Below are positions 36,078 through 44,903 of a stretch of DNA of 64,000 bases, one piece after another. The stretch spans positions 3,658,001 through 3,722,000 of the forward strand of contig NZ_JAFQ01000004.1 of assembly GCF_000526215.1 (NCBI RefSeq), given 5' to 3'. The translations under genes and the position numbers were made by a program. The notes under the pieces were generated by a model that had not been told where the DNA came from, searched no databases, and saw only the letters and a list, made by a program, of their open reading frames with translations. This DNA comes from Nocardia sp. BMG51109. Its GTDB lineage: Bacteria > Actinomycetota > Actinomycetes > Mycobacteriales > Mycobacteriaceae. Position 1 is the first letter of the stretch; each line of letters starts with the position of its first letter.

Positions 36078-36803
36078 ATGGGATCCGATAAAGCTCGTTC
36101 GCATCGCACAGCAGGCAAGCCCCGGGCACGTGGTGTGCTCGGCTGGAGAGCCGTTCCCGGCAGGCTGACCACCGCGGCTCTTGCCGCGGGACTGGTAATC
36201 CTGTCTGCCGGCGGGGCGCACGCCGAATCTCGAGCGACGTTGGGTGGCGGCTCGGGCATCGTCGTAGACGGCGACTCCCTGTGCTCGCTCACCACGATCG
36301 GGTGGGATGCCCGTGACCGATTGGTGGGGTTCACCGCAGCGCACTGTGGCAGAGCGGGCTCGCGAGTCGCCGGCGAAGCGCATCGCGATGCGGGAGTTGT
36401 GGGTACCTTCTCGCACGTTGATGAGTTGCTCGACTATGCCGTGATCGAATTCGATCCGAACTCGGTCGTACCGGTGAACAACGTTGCGGAAACAACGATC
36501 TCCGGCATCGGCGGTCCAGCGCGGTTTCCCGCGGTCGGCTGCAAGCAGGGCCGCACCACGGGACGGACGTGCGGACTGGTCTACGGAGACGTATCCGGGA
36601 CGCAGACGTGGACGGCCACCCAGATCTGCGTGGTCAGCGGCGACTCCGGCGGACCGATAGCCGTCGGGACCACACTGGTCGGCATGGTCAACGCGTACAT
36701 CCAAATCCCGTGCCTGGGACCCCAAATCGGCGTCAACTTCACCACGATCCTCGCGGCCATCGATGGTCGCGGTGGTGTCGGATCAGGCTTTCATCCCGTA
36801 TGA
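36078..36803 (+). CDS. Secreted S1 family trypsin-like protease
   Basis: 241-residue exported protein. A long twin-arginine-free signal peptide spans about residues 1-45 (hydrophobic core TTAALAAGLVILSAGGAHA). The catalytic triad is visible: His in GFTAAHCG, Asp in LLDYAVIEF and Ser in SGDSGGPIAVG. Cysteines pair around these sites as in actinobacterial chymotrypsin-like enzymes. ATG 36078 has GGGAAAG upstream. It is preceded by a leader element shared with the convergent small secreted protein, and sits downstream of a LuxR regulator. Confidence 0.85.
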   Translation: MGSDKARSHRTAGKPRARGVLGWRAVPGRLTTAALAAGLVILSAGGAHAESRATLGGGSGIVVDGDSLCSLTTIGWDARDRLVGFTAAHCGRAGSRVAGEAHRDAGVVGTFSHVDELLDYAVIEFDPNSVVPVNNVAETTISGIGGPARFPAVGCKQGRTTGRTCGLVYGDVSGTQTWTATQICVVSGDSGGPIAVGTTLVGMVNAYIQIPCLGPQIGVNFTTILAAIDGRGGVGSGFHPV

Positions 36804-36906
36804 GCAAGACGATTCACCACCGCTGCGGCGGCCGCGGTCAGGGGAGCATCATATCGTGCCCCGCCGAAACCGCGACCGCTGCATCGATCGAACGGCTACT
36901 GCCGAC

Positions 36907-37149
36907 TCACGCCACGCACGCCGCTCCGAGGGCCCCGCTGAAGGGCCAAGGGAGTGGGCTCAAGAAAGCCCAGCAGGGGAGCCAGCCCAGCGGTCCGGCG
37001 AGGCTCAACACCACGGGTTGGGCTTCGACCGGCGAGGACGATGTAGCGGGAGCAGGTGTGGCTTCGGCGGCGGCGACGCCGGATCCGAGTGCGATCATCG
37101 ACGCACCCGCCACCGCTGCGATTACGCCGCGGATCTTGTTCTTGGTCAT
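36907..37149 (-). CDS. Small secreted protein, 80 residues
   Basis: A signal peptide (MTKNKIRGVIAAVAGASMIALGSGVAAA) is followed by a short mature part. It is rich in Ala/Pro/Ser, then hydrophobic (PLGWLPCWAFLSPLPWPFSGALGAACVA) with two cysteines. No family is recognised. Small exported hydrophobic-tailed proteins of this kind are common in Nocardia. The reading frame remains open upstream to 37269 inside the shared leader, so an N-terminally longer form is possible. It is convergent with the protease gene. Confidence 0.65.
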   Translation of the reverse strand: MTKNKIRGVIAAVAGASMIALGSGVAAAEATPAPATSSSPVEAQPVVLSLAGPLGWLPCWAFLSPLPWPFSGALGAACVA

Positions 37150-37232
37150 AACTTTCCACCTTCTCTGTGAGCCACGAATCTTCTTCCGCGAACCAGAATT
37201 TCGGCGGCGAGCCTGCGATCCGAGGTTCGCAT

Positions 37233-37282
37233 TCACCAGGACACCACCATCGGCGAAGAAAGTCCTCATCCGAACAGATGAA
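37233..37282 (-). promoter_or_regulatory. Shared leader element, small secreted protein copy
   Basis: Minus-strand counterpart of the element at 35958-36007: the first 20 bases are identical and all seven differences are transitions. It lies 83 bases before the start of the 80-residue secreted protein. Confidence 0.65.
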
Positions 37283-37500
37283 GTCTGCGAAGTCGGAGAA
37301 CAAACCGTTGGGCGTGAAACATGCTGGGGTGCAACGTCAGTGCGGTTCGACGACGCGGCGAGGCGGAACTCGTCGGTCGTGCGGGCGGAAACCCTACCGG
37401 GCCATCGCTACCCGGCACGTTCCCGATGCGCATGAGATGAGGCGTCACCGCCACGGCGACATCCGGTCCGAGAGCGCCGGGACCGAGGCGTGGAGTCGGT
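37283..37500. other. Spacer between leader and thiolase gene end
   Basis: About 218 bases. This should contain the promoter for the small secreted protein gene. No gene or clear terminator hairpin was recognised. Confidence 0.3.
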
Positions 37501-38667
37501 TCAGAGGCGCTCGATGACGGTGGCGTTGGCCAGGCCGCCGGCCTCGCACATCGTCATCAGGCCGTAGCGGCCATCCGTTTGGTCGAGGTGGTTGAGCAGG
37601 GTGGCGAGGATGCGGACGCCGGAGGCGCCGAGGGGGTGGCCGAGGGCGATGGCGCCGCCGCGGGGGTTCAGTTTGGCCGGGTCGGCGGACAATTCGTGGG
37701 CCCAGACCAGCGGGACCGGGGCGAAGGCCTCGTTCACCTCGTAGGCGTCGATGTCGTCGATCGACAATCCGGCGCGCGCCAACACCTTTCGGGTTGCCGG
37801 GACGACCGCGGTGAGCATCAGCAGGGGGTCGTCACCGGTCACCGCGAACGAGTGGAACCGGGCTCGCGGGCGCAGGCCGAGTTGGTTCGCCTTCTCCTCG
37901 CTCATGATCAGTGCCGCCGAGGCGCCGTCGGTCAGGGGAGAGGAGTTGCCCGGGGTGATCGACCATTCGATCTCGGGGAAGCGGGATTTCAGGGCGTCGT
38001 CGGCGAAGGCCGGTTTCAGGCCGGCCAGCTTCTCGACCGTGGTCGCCGCGCGGATGGTCTCGTCGGCGGTCAGCTCGCCCGCCGCGACGAGTTCGCCCGC
38101 GAAGCCGCCCGCGGCCGCGGTCTCGGCGGCCAGGCGGTGCGAGCGGGCGGCGAACTCGTCCAACGTGTTCCGGTCCAGCTTCCAGCGGGCCGCGATGATC
38201 TCCGCCGAGATGCCCTGCTGCACAAGGCCGTCCGGATACCGGTGGGCGATTGGCCCCCGATTGGCGTCCGCACCTTGGCCGTTGGAGAACATCGGAGCCC
38301 GGCTCATCGACTCCACGCCGCAGGCGATGGCGACGTCGTAGGCGCCGGCGATGACGCCCTGAGCGGCGAAATGCGCTGCCTGCTGGCTGGATCCGCACTG
38401 CCGGTCCACCGTGGTGGCCGGTACCGCCTCCGGGAATCCGGCGGCCAGCACCGCGGTGCGGCCGATATTGAACGCCTGCTCGCCGCTCTGCGTGACGCAG
38501 CCGGTGACCACGTCGTCGATCACCGCCGGATCCAGCTCGTTGCGCGACACCAGATCGCTCAGCACCCCGGCGAGCAGCGTCGCCGGATGCACCTGCGACA
38601 GGCCGCCGCCGGCCTTGCCCTTGCCGGACGGGGTCCGGACCACGTCGACGATCACAGCCGAGGTCAT
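37501..38667 (-). CDS. Acetyl-CoA acyltransferase (thiolase)
   Basis: 388-residue thiolase. The acyl-accepting cysteine is in TTVDRQCGSSQQA; the His is in GGAIALGHPLGASG and the second Cys in TMCEAGGLANAT. The NEAFA motif is present as YEVNEAFAPV. The overall pattern (GCVTQSGEQAFNIGR) resembles FadA5-like thiolases of lipid and steroid catabolism. It cleaves 3-ketoacyl-CoA with CoA or works in reverse. ATG 38667 has GGAG five bases upstream; an upstream ATG at 38682 is less well placed. It stands alone. Confidence 0.88.
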   Translation of the reverse strand: MTSAVIVDVVRTPSGKGKAGGGLSQVHPATLLAGVLSDLVSRNELDPAVIDDVVTGCVTQSGEQAFNIGRTAVLAAGFPEAVPATTVDRQCGSSQQAAHFAAQGVIAGAYDVAIACGVESMSRAPMFSNGQGADANRGPIAHRYPDGLVQQGISAEIIAARWKLDRNTLDEFAARSHRLAAETAAAGGFAGELVAAGELTADETIRAATTVEKLAGLKPAFADDALKSRFPEIEWSITPGNSSPLTDGASAALIMSEEKANQLGLRPRARFHSFAVTGDDPLLMLTAVVPATRKVLARAGLSIDDIDAYEVNEAFAPVPLVWAHELSADPAKLNPRGGAIALGHPLGASGVRILATLLNHLDQTDGRYGLMTMCEAGGLANATVIERL

Positions 38668-39214
38668 AGCCACTCCGATCATTCACCGAATACCCCATTA
38701 AGTTAACACGGGTTCTCTTTCGGGTGTAGGGGGTGGTCCATGGGGTGCAGGAAGAACAGGCGCGAAAGTAACTGGGCTGCTGCCGTGGAAACCGGCGTCG
38801 CTCGCACTCCGGGGGTGGCATGGCAGGGGGTGGGTCGACGGGCTCGGCGCCGGTGGTGGACGACCGTGGTGAAACCGGATCGAGTTCGTCCGGTGTACGT
38901 CGAATCGGCGGTGCTGCCGCCGCAATCGTTCCGGCCCGGCTCTGTGAGAATTGCGACCGGCCGGTCTTGTATGTGTCTATGCCTCATGTGCGCCACCCCC
39001 GGACCGGGCTGTCTCGGATCATCGTCTCCGTCCACGGATTCCGGAACCCCGACCGGTCGGTCGCTAACCATTTGTCGACCTCGGCCGGGGTGATGTCCGC
39101 CCCCTGTCCGCACCATCCGGCCGCCGGTCGGCGGGGATATGTGGCACACTCTCCACGGCAGATGCGGCCGATCGACGACCGTGTGTGGAAGGTGATGCGG
39201 GAGTTGAGAATGCG
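38668..39214. other. Spacer with divergent promoters, no gene seen
   Basis: About 550 bases between the thiolase gene and the TPR-like protein gene. Open frames here are arginine/proline-rich and read as noise. The AT-rich segment near 38690-38710 could be the thiolase promoter. Confidence 0.35.
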
Positions 39215-40714
39215 ATGGAGTTGAGCGCCATCGAGCTGCAGGTGTCCGAGGACAGAAGGACTGCCGCCGCCGAACGAACGTCCGAGGCCGACCTCCGGCT
39301 CGCCACGTCGCTGTGTGAACTGGCCAAGGCGTTCCTGGCCACCAAGGAGCAGGGGCGCGACCGCACGGCGGCGGCGCTGGAGCCTGCCCAGGAGGCCGTG
39401 CTGATCCGGCTGCGCTGGCTCACCGAGGGGCACGTGACCGCGCAGTTCGCCGGGCAGGTGCAGGAGGCGCTGCGGCTGTTCGAGCAGGCCGCGCGCACCA
39501 TCGGGCACCGGGAACTGGCGACCTCGACCATACGCCAGGCGTGCGAGGCGTACCGCCTGGTGGCGCAGCGTTATCCGACGGCCGCCGGGGTCTGCGCCGA
39601 CGGGCTGTCCAAGTGCGGCGTGTGGCTGTGCCGGCTGGACCCCGACTCGGCCGTGGCCGCCAGCTCGGAGGCGGTGCACATCCGCGCCGGGCTGTTCGCG
39701 ACCGACCCGGAGCAGGCGGGCCGCTACCTGGTCAGCCTGAACATGTTGCTGCGCACGCTGATGATCGGCCGCCCGCGCAAGCAGGCGCTGGCGATGTACC
39801 GCGAGCGGTACTCGTCCTGGACCAGCACGGCGATGGCGAGCCGGCTGCGCGATATCCGCATCGAGGACGTCGACTTCACCAGCAAGACCCGCGCCGCGCT
39901 GGTCAAGCTGGAATGCCCGACGCTGGAGCGGGCGGGCTATCTGACCCAGCAGCAGATCCTGTACCAAACCTCCGGCGACCTGAGCACGATCGAGGAGATC
40001 AACTGGAAGCTGGGCCTGGTCGGGCTCAAGCCGCTCGCCCCGGGCGCGCTGGCCGACCCGCCGTCCAGGCCGGTGGAGATCGGCACCTCGTTCGGCGCGC
40101 TGAGCGTGCGCTGCGCCAGCCCCGACGCGATCGCGCAGGTGCGCTCCGCGGTGATCGCGGCCTACGAGGCCGACGGCGCCCGGCTCACCGACAGCACCGT
40201 ATTCCATGGCGTGCACGAAACTCATTGGCACATCCCCGATCCCGAACTCAACCTGGATCCCCGGCTGGGCGACGACGTGGTGCTGATCGAACGGTGCGGC
40301 GGCAGCTGGATCGCGGTGATGAGCCTGCACTGGGAGCTCACGCCGGTCGGCGGACATCCACTGGCACTGCACCTTTCGCAGCGCTGGCCGGTGCTCGCGG
40401 TCAACACCACCGAGGACGTGTCCTACGAATTGTGCTGGTACCTCGACGGCGCCGCCACCCAGTACGCCGCCCTCGGCCGCCCCGCCGGTCAGCCGCCGAT
40501 CGCGGCTCCGCTGTCCCCGCTGAACTTCGCCGCCCTCGCCGACTACGGCGCCGACTACGCCTCGGAGACGCAGGTGCGCTCGGCCTTCGGCAACACGCCG
40601 ATGTTCACCAAGCTGACCCACCTGCCCGCCAGCGGAATTCGGCAGGCCGGGCAGGCCCGGCCGCTGGTCGACTACGGCGATCACGTCCTGTTCTTCCAGC
40701 GGGAGCGGAGCTGA
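39215..40714 (+). CDS. Hypothetical protein with TPR-like N-terminus
   Basis: 499-residue soluble protein. The first 220 residues are helical repeats (LATSLCELAKAFLATKEQ, ALEPAQEAVLIRLRWL, AAGVCADGLSKCGVWLC) of TPR character. The C-terminal 280 residues are a mixed domain with VEIGTSFGALSVRCASPDAIAQVRSAVIAAY, then HWHIPDPELNLDPRLGDDVVLIERCGG and SYELCWYLDGAATQYAALG, not assigned to a family. ATG 39215 is used; GTG 39185 is an alternative. No operon partner is evident. Confidence 0.62.
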   Translation: MELSAIELQVSEDRRTAAAERTSEADLRLATSLCELAKAFLATKEQGRDRTAAALEPAQEAVLIRLRWLTEGHVTAQFAGQVQEALRLFEQAARTIGHRELATSTIRQACEAYRLVAQRYPTAAGVCADGLSKCGVWLCRLDPDSAVAASSEAVHIRAGLFATDPEQAGRYLVSLNMLLRTLMIGRPRKQALAMYRERYSSWTSTAMASRLRDIRIEDVDFTSKTRAALVKLECPTLERAGYLTQQQILYQTSGDLSTIEEINWKLGLVGLKPLAPGALADPPSRPVEIGTSFGALSVRCASPDAIAQVRSAVIAAYEADGARLTDSTVFHGVHETHWHIPDPELNLDPRLGDDVVLIERCGGSWIAVMSLHWELTPVGGHPLALHLSQRWPVLAVNTTEDVSYELCWYLDGAATQYAALGRPAGQPPIAAPLSPLNFAALADYGADYASETQVRSAFGNTPMFTKLTHLPASGIRQAGQARPLVDYGDHVLFFQRERS

Positions 40715-40887
40715 CTCGCCGGCCGGGTGCGCCCATCGCCCGGCCGGGCCGGCGCGCGGGCGGGACCTCCTGCGGCGTCGGCAGAGGCCACGACAGATGT
40801 GCCGGCGCGGGTTTCGTCCGGGACCGGACGTGCGACGGCCCGCCGCGGCGACGGGTGGCCGGGCGGTAGCGACTAACGTCGACGGGT

Positions 40888-41727
40888 ATGCGGCTTCACG
40901 TGGGGTGTGCGCAGTGGACGCACTCGGCCTGGGCGGATCGGCAGCCGAATCCGCGGGAACGGCTGCGGTCGTATGCCCAGTGGTGTAATGCGGTGGAGGG
41001 CAACACCACTTTCTACGCGACGCCCAAGCCGGAGACGGTCCGGTCGTGGGCCGCGCAGACCGCACCCGAGTTCCGGTTCGTGGTGAAGCTGCCGAAAACC
41101 GTTACCCACGAACGCCGGACGTCCGGCGCCGAGCAGCCGCTGCGCGAATTCCTTTCCGCCGTGGAGCCGCTCGGGCCGCGCATCCACGCGCTGTGGGTGC
41201 AGCTGCCGGCGTCGTTCGGGCCCACCGATCTCGGTGCCCTGGCCGAGCTGCTGCGGCAGCTGCCCGAGCACCATCGGTGCGCCGTCGAGGTGCGCCACCC
41301 CGCCTTCTTCGACGACGAGCGGACGGCGGCGCGGTTGGAGTACGTGCTGGGGCGGGTGGGCGCCGAGTGGCTGCCGTTCGACACCACCACCCTGTTCGCG
41401 AGCCGGCCGACCAGTCCGGGGGAGCGCGAGGCGTGGGCCAAGAAGCCGCGCGTGCCGCGCCGCGTCCGCGCCCTGACCGAATTCCCGATCCTGCGCTACC
41501 ACGGCCGCGACGACAACGAGGCCACGGTGGCGGGCTGGCGGCCCTGGCTGGACGTCGTGGCCGGATGGCTGCGTGAGGGCCGGTCGCCGACCGTTTTCAT
41601 CCATACGCCCGACAACTCCGAATCACTACTATTGGCGCGTCGCTTCCATACGGAGGTCCGCGCGCGGATACCCGAGCTCGAACCGCTGCCGGAACCCGCG
41701 CCAACAGGGCCGATGACGTTGTTCTGA
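40888..41727 (+). CDS. DUF72 (YecE-like) family protein
   Basis: 279-residue TIM-barrel protein of the DUF72 family. Hallmarks are the N-terminal MRLHVGCAQWTHSAW, then AVEGNTTFYATPKPETVRSWA, FRFVVKLPKTVTHE, VQLPASFGP, CAVEVRHPAFFDD and the C-terminal YHGRDDNEATVAGW. The biochemical role of DUF72 is unknown. It is shorter than many members at the C-terminus but looks intact. Confidence 0.85.
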   Translation: MRLHVGCAQWTHSAWADRQPNPRERLRSYAQWCNAVEGNTTFYATPKPETVRSWAAQTAPEFRFVVKLPKTVTHERRTSGAEQPLREFLSAVEPLGPRIHALWVQLPASFGPTDLGALAELLRQLPEHHRCAVEVRHPAFFDDERTAARLEYVLGRVGAEWLPFDTTTLFASRPTSPGEREAWAKKPRVPRRVRALTEFPILRYHGRDDNEATVAGWRPWLDVVAGWLREGRSPTVFIHTPDNSESLLLARRFHTEVRARIPELEPLPEPAPTGPMTLF

Positions 41728-41779
41728 GGCCGGGTACGGGCGCGCCGAGGCCTTGCGGCGCGCGAAGGAGCCATCTGTA

Positions 41780-41798
41780 TAGTTGGCTCGGGCAACTA
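41780..41798. promoter_or_regulatory. MarR-like inverted repeat
   Basis: TAGTTG and CAACTA arms separated by seven bases form an inverted repeat reminiscent of MarR operators. It lies about 165 bases upstream of the fused MFS exporter start. No marR gene is in the window, so the regulator would be elsewhere. Confidence 0.45.
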
Positions 41799-41961
41799 GT
41801 TAAGTGTGCTAAACACGTCTGCTGGTGTGGGAGAAGGGGATCCCGAGACGCCGTGCGCCGGATCCCGCGCCGGAGGACGACTCACTCTGCTCCACCGGCT
41901 CGACTGCAGTATCGAAAAAGTCATCTATTCACGATCGGCCGAACCGAATCAGGGCTTGAAC

Positions 41962-44517
41962 ATGACCACTTCGACCACCCGGGAACCGGCCGGGCGGCCG
42001 GACACCGAAGCGGACGCTGCGGGCGCGTCACTGTCGCACCGGCAGATCCTCACCATCATGTCCGGCCTGCTGCTGGGCCTGTTCCTGGCCGCGCTGGACC
42101 AGAACATCGTGACCGTGGCGATCGTGCGGATCGCCAACAGCCTGCACGGGTTCGACCAACAGGCATGGGCGACAACGGCGTACCTGATCACCGCCACGAT
42201 CAGCACCCCGCTCTACGGCAAGCTGGCCGACATCTACGGCCGCAAGCCGTTCTACCTGATCGCGATCGGCCTGTTCGTGATCGGCTCGGCGGCTTGCACC
42301 TTCGCCCAGTCGATGCCGCAGCTGGCGGCCTTCCGCGCATTCCAGGGGCTCGGCGCCGGCGGCCTGATGTCGCTGGCGATGACCATCATCGGCGATATCG
42401 TGCCGCCGCGGCAGCAGGTGCGCTACCAGGGCTATTTCATGATGGTGTTCGGCATCTCGACGGTGCTGGGCCCGGTGCTGGGCGGCTTCTTTTCCGATTA
42501 CGACCAGCTGTGGGCGCTGGAGGGCTGGCGCTGGGTGTTCCTGGTGAACGTGCCGATCGGGGTGCTCGCCCTGCTGGTGGTCGCGAAGGTGCTGAACGTT
42601 CCGCACCAACGGCAGCGATATCGGGTCGACTGGTTCGGCGCGATCATGCTGGCGGTCTGTGTGGTGCCGGTGCTGCTGGTGGCCGAACAGGGGCGCGTGT
42701 GGGGCTGGCAGTCGGATCGGGCGCTGCTGTGCTACGGCGTCGGCGTGCTCGGGCTGTTGCTGTTCCTCGCCGTCGAGTTCCTGATGAAGGACGCGGCGCT
42801 GATTCCGTTGCGGCTGTTCCGGAGTTCGACGTTCTCCCTCACGATCATCGGCGGGTTCATCGTCGGCATCGCGATGTTCGGGGCGATCTCGATGGTGCCG
42901 CTGTATTTGCAGGTGGTGCGCGAGTATTCGCCGACCGAGTCCGGACTGATGATGCTGCCCTTGGTGATCGGCATCATGGTCGGCTCCTGGATCGCCGGGG
43001 CGATCACGAAGGCCACGGGGCGCTACAAGATCCTGCCGGTGGTGGGCACATTCGTCATCGCCGTCGGGGCCGCGCTGTTCGCGCAGGTGCAGTTCGACAG
43101 CCCACTGTGGCAGCCGATGGTCTACAGCGGGGTGATCGGGGTCGGGCTCGGCGGATGCATGCAGACGCTCATCATCGCGGCGCAGGCCGCGTGCCCGCGC
43201 TCGGATATGGGCGTGTCCACGGCCGCCGCGACGTTCTTCCGGCAGATGGGCGGCACGCTCGGCGTCACGGTGTTCCTGACCATCCTGTTCAACCTGCTGC
43301 CGCATCGCATCGTCGATGCGTTCGGCGGGCAGCTGCCGCCCGGCTTCGACACCGGCGCGATGACCGAGTTGCAAAGCAACACGAGCGGTATCGCCGCCCT
43401 GCCGGCCGAGGTGAAGGAGCCGATCCTGACCGGCTTCACCGACTCGCTGAGCGGCGTGTTCTATGTCGGCGCGGGCATCTCGCTGCTGGCCTGCCTGGTG
43501 CTGATGTTCGTGAAAGAGATTCCGCTGCAGGATCCTTCGGATAGGGCGGCCGAGCCGAGCGCGACCGACCCGTGGGACGAGATGGCGGCATGGGAGTCCG
43601 CGCCGGCACTCGCCGAGCCGGAACCGGTGCTGGTCGGTGCGGGCGGCCCGGCGACGACGGAGCGGCGCTCCGGTGCCTTGGTCGAAACCGCCGGCGGCGC
43701 ATCCGCGTCGGCGACGGCGGTGCTGCTGTCGGCCGAATCCGGTGCGAGCGCGGCACATTCGCTCGACGGCCGCATCCATCGCGAGGACGGCCATCCCGTC
43801 GGCGATGCCGCGCTGACGCTGATCGATCAACGCGGACACCAGGTTTCGCGGGCCACCGGCGGAGGCGACGGGAGCTACCGCATCGACGCACCGAGTCCGG
43901 GTGGCTACGTGCTCATCGTCGCGGCGAACGGATACCAGCCGTCCGCCGTGAACGTCATCGTCGGGGAATGGCCGCAGGCGCTGGACATCACGCTGCTGGG
44001 CACCGGTGAGGTGGTGGGCGTGGTGCGCACGGGGCACGGCGACCCGCTACCCGGGGTGACCGTGACACTGACCGATTCGCAGGGTGAGGTGGTCGGATCG
44101 GCGGTGACCGACACCCAGGGCCGCTACGTCTGTCACGGGGTGGTGCCGGGCGGCTACACGCTGGTCGCCGTCACCGACCACATGCGGCCCGCCGCAACGA
44201 CATTGACCGTGCCCGACAGCGGCCGGCTGCGCCACGACATCGAACTCGGATCCACGGGCGTGGTGGCCGGGCTGGCCTGGGCCGACGGGCATGCGGTCCC
44301 GGACGCGCAGGTCCTGGTGCTCGACGCACACGGCGACCCGGTCGCCTCCACCCGCACCGACGCCAACGGCCAGTACGTGGTCAGCGACCTCCCGCAGGGC
44401 GAGTACACGGTGGTGGCGCGCGGCTACCCGCCGTCGACCAGCCGGGTGGTCGTGGACCGCGGTGAACTCACCCACGACGTGCGCCTGGGATACGAGGAGT
44501 CGCAGGATCTGGCTTGA
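41962..44517 (+). CDS. MFS exporter fused to carboxypeptidase-regulatory-like repeats
   Basis: 851-residue fusion. Residues about 25-530 form a 14-helix DHA2 transporter (AALDQNIVTVAIVRIANSL, motif A GKLADIYGRKPFY, ISTVLGPVLGGFF). After an acidic/alanine linker (about 540-605), three to four beta-sandwich repeats of the carboxypeptidase-regulatory-like (transthyretin-like) type follow. These read DGRIHREDGHPVGDAALTLID, GVVRTGHGDPLPGVTVTLTD and GLAWADGHAVPDAQVLVLD, each ending in a G-x-Y strand. With an even helix number the repeats should lie in the cytosol. ATG 41962 is used. Substrate unknown. Confidence 0.85.
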   Translation: MTTSTTREPAGRPDTEADAAGASLSHRQILTIMSGLLLGLFLAALDQNIVTVAIVRIANSLHGFDQQAWATTAYLITATISTPLYGKLADIYGRKPFYLIAIGLFVIGSAACTFAQSMPQLAAFRAFQGLGAGGLMSLAMTIIGDIVPPRQQVRYQGYFMMVFGISTVLGPVLGGFFSDYDQLWALEGWRWVFLVNVPIGVLALLVVAKVLNVPHQRQRYRVDWFGAIMLAVCVVPVLLVAEQGRVWGWQSDRALLCYGVGVLGLLLFLAVEFLMKDAALIPLRLFRSSTFSLTIIGGFIVGIAMFGAISMVPLYLQVVREYSPTESGLMMLPLVIGIMVGSWIAGAITKATGRYKILPVVGTFVIAVGAALFAQVQFDSPLWQPMVYSGVIGVGLGGCMQTLIIAAQAACPRSDMGVSTAAATFFRQMGGTLGVTVFLTILFNLLPHRIVDAFGGQLPPGFDTGAMTELQSNTSGIAALPAEVKEPILTGFTDSLSGVFYVGAGISLLACLVLMFVKEIPLQDPSDRAAEPSATDPWDEMAAWESAPALAEPEPVLVGAGGPATTERRSGALVETAGGASASATAVLLSAESGASAAHSLDGRIHREDGHPVGDAALTLIDQRGHQVSRATGGGDGSYRIDAPSPGGYVLIVAANGYQPSAVNVIVGEWPQALDITLLGTGEVVGVVRTGHGDPLPGVTVTLTDSQGEVVGSAVTDTQGRYVCHGVVPGGYTLVAVTDHMRPAATTLTVPDSGRLRHDIELGSTGVVAGLAWADGHAVPDAQVLVLDAHGDPVASTRTDANGQYVVSDLPQGEYTVVARGYPPSTSRVVVDRGELTHDVRLGYEESQDLA

Positions 44518-44903
44518 GCCGGATCGCCGGCCTGCGGTGTACGGCCGACCGGCGGTCCTGTGCTCATTCGGCCTCCGGCCATCCACCGTCGTTGAGGTCG
44601 ATCCGACCTCCGGGGCCCGCCGTCATTCCGGCGTGCTTTGTCCGGAATCCAACCGGGCTCATTGGGCACTGTGGATCCCGGCCAAGAGCGTGCCGGGATG
44701 GCGGGTTGCCGGGTTGCCGGGTTGTCGGGGTGCCGGGTTGTCGGGGTGCCGGGATGGCGGGTTGTCGGGGTGCTGGGTTGCCGGGATGCCGGGGTGCCGG
44801 GGTGCTGGGACGGCGGGGTGCCGGGGTGCGGTTGCCGGGATGTCGGGATGGCGGAGTGCGGGGTTGGCGAGTTGACGGGCGCCGGGGCCGGGGCGGCGGT
44901 TCG
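44518..44903. repeat. Palindromic element and 8-bp minisatellite
   Basis: Bases 44622-44703 hold a palindromic element related to 33651-33718: TCCGGCGTGCTTT and AAGAGCGTGCCGGGA outer arms, GGAATCCA/TGGATCCC inner arms. From 44703 to about 44880 runs a degenerate tandem array of 8-base units of the type GGG(G/T/A)TG(C/T)C, about 20 or more copies. It lies between the convergent MFS fusion and lipB genes. No coding role is apparent. Confidence 0.85.

Noticed and set aside
38984..41065. A 693-codon minus-strand open frame
   Set aside because: Mostly antisense to the TPR-like protein, whose plus-strand reading has sensible helical composition; the minus frame is low-complexity.
42028..44037. A 669-codon minus-strand open frame
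   Set aside because: Antisense to the clear MFS fusion; composition is His/Arg/Gln-rich without motifs.
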